Assembly (NCBI GenBank): GCA_049999805.1
Contig: JBNGIO010005679.1
Location: 1 to 64,000, forward strand
From: Folioceros fuciformis
Taxonomy: Eukaryota; Anthocerotophyta; Anthocerotopsida; Anthocerotales
Reading direction: 5' to 3'
DNA length: 64,000 bases
Within the stretch, counting starts at the first letter, position 1. Each line of letters begins with the position of its first letter. Below the pieces are notes generated by a model, which worked only from the letters and a program-made list of their open reading frames with translations, was not told the DNA's origin and searched no databases. Shown here piece by piece: positions 60,506-64,000 of the stretch. The translations under genes were made by a program, and so were the position numbers.

Positions 60506-62251
60506 ATGGCTGCCCAGCAGCAGCAGCTGCAGGAGCAGGAGCAGGCGCATTCCGTTTGTGTGCCTGCGGGGTCGCTGGAGACGACGACGCCGCACACCGT
60601 CGTGGGCGATGGATCCGTAGTTGACGGCAAGAGCGATTGCAAGGCCCCGGAGCCCAGCCACGGGAGGCTGCTTCCTTTGGGGAAGTTCCTCATCGTGTAC
60701 GGCTGCATGTCTACCGGGACGCTGCTGGGCGCGCTGGATCAGACGGTGGTGGCGACCATCCTGCCCCAAATCTCCACTGACTTCGGTGCGGCGCGGGACA
60801 TTTCCTGGGTGGGCACGGCCTTTCTCCTCACCTCCACCTCCTTCCAGCCCATCTTCGGATCCCTCTGCGACGTCCTTGGCCGGAAGCCCGCCTTCCTGCT
60901 CTCCATGCTGCTCTTCGCGGTGGGCACGCTGGCGTGCGGGGTGGCGCCCGGCATCATCGCCCTGGTGCTGGCGCGGGCGGTGGCGGGACTCGGCGCGGGC
61001 GGCCTCATGACCACCGTGTTTTTTTTCATCTCGGACGTGGTGGTACTACGGCACCGGGGGAAGTACCAGGGCATCCTTCAGGCTGTGAACGGTTTCGGAA
61101 GCTTGCTCGGCCCGCTCGCCGGGGGGATCTTCGTCAAGACCCTCAGCTGGAGATGGGCCTTCTACTTCCAGGTGCCCATCGCCGGGGTTGCCTTCGTCGC
61201 CTCCCTCTTCTTCCTGCCCAACACCGGCAAGCCCACGGGGTCCCTGCGCGAGCGATTCAGGACGCTGGACTACACCGGGATGCTGCTCCTGGTATCCGGC
61301 ACCTGCGTCTTCATGACGGGCATCACGTACGGCGGATCGACCTACCCCTGGCATCACCCCATCATCATCTCCCTGCTGGTGGCCGGCCCCCTGATCATCC
61401 TCGTCTTCGTGTACAACGAGTCCCGTGCCACCGTGCCCATCATCCCCGGCAGCATCTTCAGCATCGCCGCCGTCGACCTCATCTTCTGCGCCAACTTCCT
61501 CTTCGGCCTCGTCTTCTTCTGCTCGCTCTACTACCTCCCGCTCTACTTCCAGGTGGTGTTCCGTCAGGACGCTCTGCAGTCCGGCATCTCGCTCGTCCCG
61601 CTCACCGTCACCTGCATCTTCTTCTCCTGGTGCAGCGGCCTCATGACCTCCCTCACGGGGAACTACAAGGTGTCGCTCGTCGTGGGCTACACGCTCATGC
61701 TGGTGGCATCCGGGCTCATCTTCACGCTCGACAAGCACACGTCCTACAGGCTCGTCATAGTCTACATGTTCATCATGGGGTGCGGGATGGGCTGCCAGCT
61801 GCAGAACTCCCTGGTGGCTGCCCAGTCTGCCGTGCGGAAGAAGGACGTGGCTCGCACCACCGCCGTGCGCAATTTCTTCAGGAACTTCGGGGGCGTGTTC
61901 GGGCTGGGGATCTCGTCCGCCATCCTCAACACCACTCTCAAAGGCGGCATCAACGGCATTCTGGGCCCCATCCTACCCGATGTCACCACGGATCAGATTA
62001 TCGTCTCGCCCCTCGACCTGTGCCTTTTGGGCTTGATCGACGAGCACGAAGACATCGCCGTCGACGTCTACGTCAAGGCCCTCAGGCTCGTCTTCCTGGT
62101 GTGGATCCCGGCTTCCGCGGTCTGCTTCGTCTGCGGCTGCGTCGTCCCGTCCTACGATCTGGACCGCGCCGACGACGGCGAGCCCCGACGAAAACCGTAC
62201 CTCTGCTCGCCGCCCAGGCATCCGGCCGTCGCGGCAGAACCCAAGCTTTAG
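60506..62251 (+). CDS. DHA2-type MFS drug/H+ antiporter (14 TM), intronless
   Basis: A single uninterrupted frame of 581 aa starts at an ATG in a strong context (TAGCCATGGCT). Upstream of it the frame would need a non-ATG start. A polar, Gln-rich N-terminus of about 57 residues precedes TM1. TM1 motif D1 is LDQTVVATILPQIS (Asp79). Motif A is GSLCDVLGRKPAF (118-130). The TM4 Arg motif is LARAVAGLGAGG. Motif C is GPLAGG, followed by SWRWAFYFQVPI. About 14 hydrophobic segments follow, as in DHA2 (drug:H+ antiporter-2) transporters. These exchange protons for toxic or metabolite cargo, usually at the plasma or vacuolar membrane. The substrate cannot be read from sequence. The family is abundant in fungi and bacteria. 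Codons end almost always in C or G, unlike the neighbours. Confidence 0.9.
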   Translation: MAAQQQQLQEQEQAHSVCVPAGSLETTTPHTVVGDGSVVDGKSDCKAPEPSHGRLLPLGKFLIVYGCMSTGTLLGALDQTVVATILPQISTDFGAARDISWVGTAFLLTSTSFQPIFGSLCDVLGRKPAFLLSMLLFAVGTLACGVAPGIIALVLARAVAGLGAGGLMTTVFFFISDVVVLRHRGKYQGILQAVNGFGSLLGPLAGGIFVKTLSWRWAFYFQVPIAGVAFVASLFFLPNTGKPTGSLRERFRTLDYTGMLLLVSGTCVFMTGITYGGSTYPWHHPIIISLLVAGPLIILVFVYNESRATVPIIPGSIFSIAAVDLIFCANFLFGLVFFCSLYYLPLYFQVVFRQDALQSGISLVPLTVTCIFFSWCSGLMTSLTGNYKVSLVVGYTLMLVASGLIFTLDKHTSYRLVIVYMFIMGCGMGCQLQNSLVAAQSAVRKKDVARTTAVRNFFRNFGGVFGLGISSAILNTTLKGGINGILGPILPDVTTDQIIVSPLDLCLLGLIDEHEDIAVDVYVKALRLVFLVWIPASAVCFVCGCVVPSYDLDRADDGEPRRKPYLCSPPRHPAVAAEPKL

Positions 62252-63275
62252 TTTCGTTACTTAGCCTAGCCCATTTTTTTTGGCTGCTCTGTTACGCCGG
62301 CCTGGCTTCATTTCCGTTTGAGACATACCCGGCTTTTCATTCAGAGCTCGGAGTCCTCTACTCCACACTTCCAGGCGCAGTCTAGCTCCTCTGCTCTTCA
62401 GACCTTCTTGTGAATTACTCTTCTCTATCAAGGTATGAGGCTTGCCTAGGCAGCAGTGCTCTTATACATTTTGCCACTTGCACATGGCATGAGCTCTGTA
62501 ACGGAATACATGCTACCAGGGTCTCTCTCTCGCTGTAGTTCAACTGCATTTTCACAGTGGGAGTCCAGGGCTATGATGCTTGCCAGACCAGCAATCAACA
62601 CACCCACGCATGCAAGGCCCACCTGGTACACGAAATTACAAGCTCCGCACTGAGCAAAGAGGCACATAGTCGTTCGTTGCTGAATGCGTTAGTACAGGAC
62701 AACATAGCCCACCATCTACAAACATGAAGCGGAGCCATGCTATTAAAATTGGCATCGCTATTACAGAAGCAAAGCCTCTATAACAGGCTGTCCAAGACCA
62801 GTTCCTGCTAAGGACACCTGCTCTTCACATACATAGTCTACAACACTTCAATCTCACCACACAAATTCCATCTTCAGACCGTCTCGCGATTGTTTGATGA
62901 TACTCCGCCGCACGGACCCCAGTGTCTTATTGCTTTGTATCAGACACACATGTGTGCATCGACTTCCTGTTGTAGTGATGTATAGGGAGAGGGCTAGCTG
63001 TTGCACGGAGCCATGGCTCTCTGGATCACGTACCAACTGACTCTCACGAAAGGCAGGGCAGAACCCAGTTGGTGGGTGCAACATACTGTACATACATCTG
63101 CAAGGAATGGCGGCCTCTGCACGACGATGTCCTTCTGGGGACAGAGGTGCGGGGGTGGCCGGAAACATCAATGTCAGGACATGTGTCAGTTGGCGTGAAT
63201 TTTTAAGCACAGACCGCATCAGGAGGATTTGTGCCTGACCAGTCGTCTTTGCGAAGAAATTAGCGGCCTTCGTGG
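62252..63275. other. Spacer between the MFS and PPR genes
   Basis: This interval holds the 3' UTR of the transporter and the promoter of the PPR gene. I see no gene, repeat or RNA element in it. Confidence 0.5.
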
Positions 63276-64000
63276 ATGGCGGACCTGGCTGGGTGTGGCC
63301 CACCAGGGAAATGGAGCTCGCTGGCCGCTGGCCCCTCTTGGGGGTCTGTAGGATCGCAAATGGAGGTGTCGTCGGAAACCGTGCGCAAGCTATGCCGGCA
63401 GGGGCGGCTCGACAAGACCGTTGAGGCTTTGGGAATTATGGTGCATTCCGATTGTCACGTCTCCAAATCCCTCTTTCATACGGTCCTCAGAGAATGTGTG
63501 GTCAAGAGGGATCTGGCTCTGGGTCGCCTAGTGCATGCTCTGTCTGTGAAGGTGGGATACGAGTCGGACACGGTCTTATGCAACCACATCCTGAGAATGT
63601 ATGGTTCTCAAGCCAGGTTGGGGGAAGCGATGGATGTGTTCACCATGGTTGCCAAACCGGATGCCTTCACGTGGTCTGCCCTGATATCTGCGCATGTGAA
63701 ACACGGGGAAGATAAGCAGGCCATAGAGCTGTATCGTCGGATGCGCGGGTCCAATGTGATGCCAGATGGCCATGTCTTTGTAGCAGCACTTCAGGCTTGT
63801 GCACGAGGGGCAGACTTGGAATCTGGGCAGCTGGTGCATGCTGATGTGGTGGCCACTGGCGTTGAGCCTGACTTGTTCGTCTGCAGTGGCTTGGTGGACA
63901 TGTACTCGAAGTGTGGCAACTTGGATGGCGCTCAGAGAGTGTTTGACGGGGTGCCTTTCAAAGATGTGGTGATGTGGAATACCATGATAGCAGGATATTC
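63276..64000 (+). CDS. PLS-class pentatricopeptide repeat protein, runs off the window
   Basis: The frame is open from a stop at 63261 to the window end. The ATG at 63276 is the first start, and an internal ATG at 63360 is an alternative. Repeats are visible: FHTVLRECVVKRDLALGRLV (S/L-like), DAFTWSALISAHVKHGEDKQ, VFVAALQACARGADLESGQ, LFVCSGLVDMYSKCGNLDGA and VVMWNTMIAGY. This is the P-L-S alternation of plant organelle RNA-editing and processing factors. At least 241 codons without intron agree with the usual single-exon gene. C-terminal E/DYW domains would lie beyond the window. Which RNA site it recognises cannot be predicted from this part alone. Confidence 0.9.
   Translation, partial: MADLAGCGPPGKWSSLAAGPSWGSVGSQMEVSSETVRKLCRQGRLDKTVEALGIMVHSDCHVSKSLFHTVLRECVVKRDLALGRLVHALSVKVGYESDTVLCNHILRMYGSQARLGEAMDVFTMVAKPDAFTWSALISAHVKHGEDKQAIELYRRMRGSNVMPDGHVFVAALQACARGADLESGQLVHADVVATGVEPDLFVCSGLVDMYSKCGNLDGAQRVFDGVPFKDVVMWNTMIAGY

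Noticed and set aside
61046-61738. 230-codon minus-strand frame over the MFS gene
   Set aside because: This is an antisense shadow of the same GC-rich gene, made of repetitive Glu/Asp/His-rich sequence.
60934-62385. 483-codon plus-strand frame over the MFS gene
   Set aside because: It is the +1 shadow of the GC-rich transporter. It is Arg/His/Pro-rich with no domain, while the other frame carries all MFS motifs.

Overview
The window is nuclear DNA from a land plant. The genes are split by GT-AG introns, and all the recognisable families are plant ones: ABI5/AREB bZIP, RUNKEL, ABCG11-type transporter, CPL4, ARID-ELM2 protein, and a PLS-class PPR protein. Telomere-like CCCTAAA sequence and Ty1/copia retrotransposon debris are also present. 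Five runs of N (four of exactly 100, one of 399) mark a scaffolded draft assembly. An intronless, very GC-rich DHA2-type MFS transporter and the overall gene style lean towards a seedless plant (bryophyte, lycophyte or fern), but I cannot fix the lineage from sequence alone.

Genes in order. A small four-helix membrane protein of the MEE60 type lies on + (2311-3017). An ABI5/AREB/ABF bZIP factor lies on - (4211-6033, four exons including a 24-nt microexon). The RUNKEL/ULK4-type kinase with HEAT-like repeats lies on - (9957-15272, ten exons, 1422 aa). An ABCG11-clade half transporter lies on - (16035-19111, eleven exons, 701 aa). An ARID-ELM2-SANT chromatin protein lies on + (22377-25367, two N gaps). 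A Pumilio RNA-binding protein lies on + (about 32912-37167, start lost at a gap). A CPL4/FCP1-like RNA polymerase II CTD phosphatase lies on + (40735-42962, six exons). A DHA2 MFS transporter lies on + (60506-62251), and a PPR gene on + runs off the end (63276-64000). The exon joins given were worked out by hand. Where I state it, each join preserves the reading phase and the family alignment.

Between the genes, 25.4-31 kb and 43-57 kb are AT-rich, repeat-rich accessory DNA. They hold telomere-like satellite (26.4-27.1 kb), 52-bp and 47-bp tandem arrays, degenerate coding-like debris (45.4-46.7 kb), and copia sequence. The copia pieces are in an unusual order: an RNase H/3' end fragment (48.7-49.1 kb) lies upstream of a gag-PR-IN-RT body (50.97-54.9 kb) that stops just before RNase H.

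The genes do not form an obvious pathway or cluster. They are conserved single genes for gene regulation (bZIP, ARID, PUM, CPL4), cytokinesis (RUK), cuticular lipid export (ABCG) and organelle RNA processing (PPR), plus a possibly transferred transporter. I found no tRNA, rRNA or CRISPR array.
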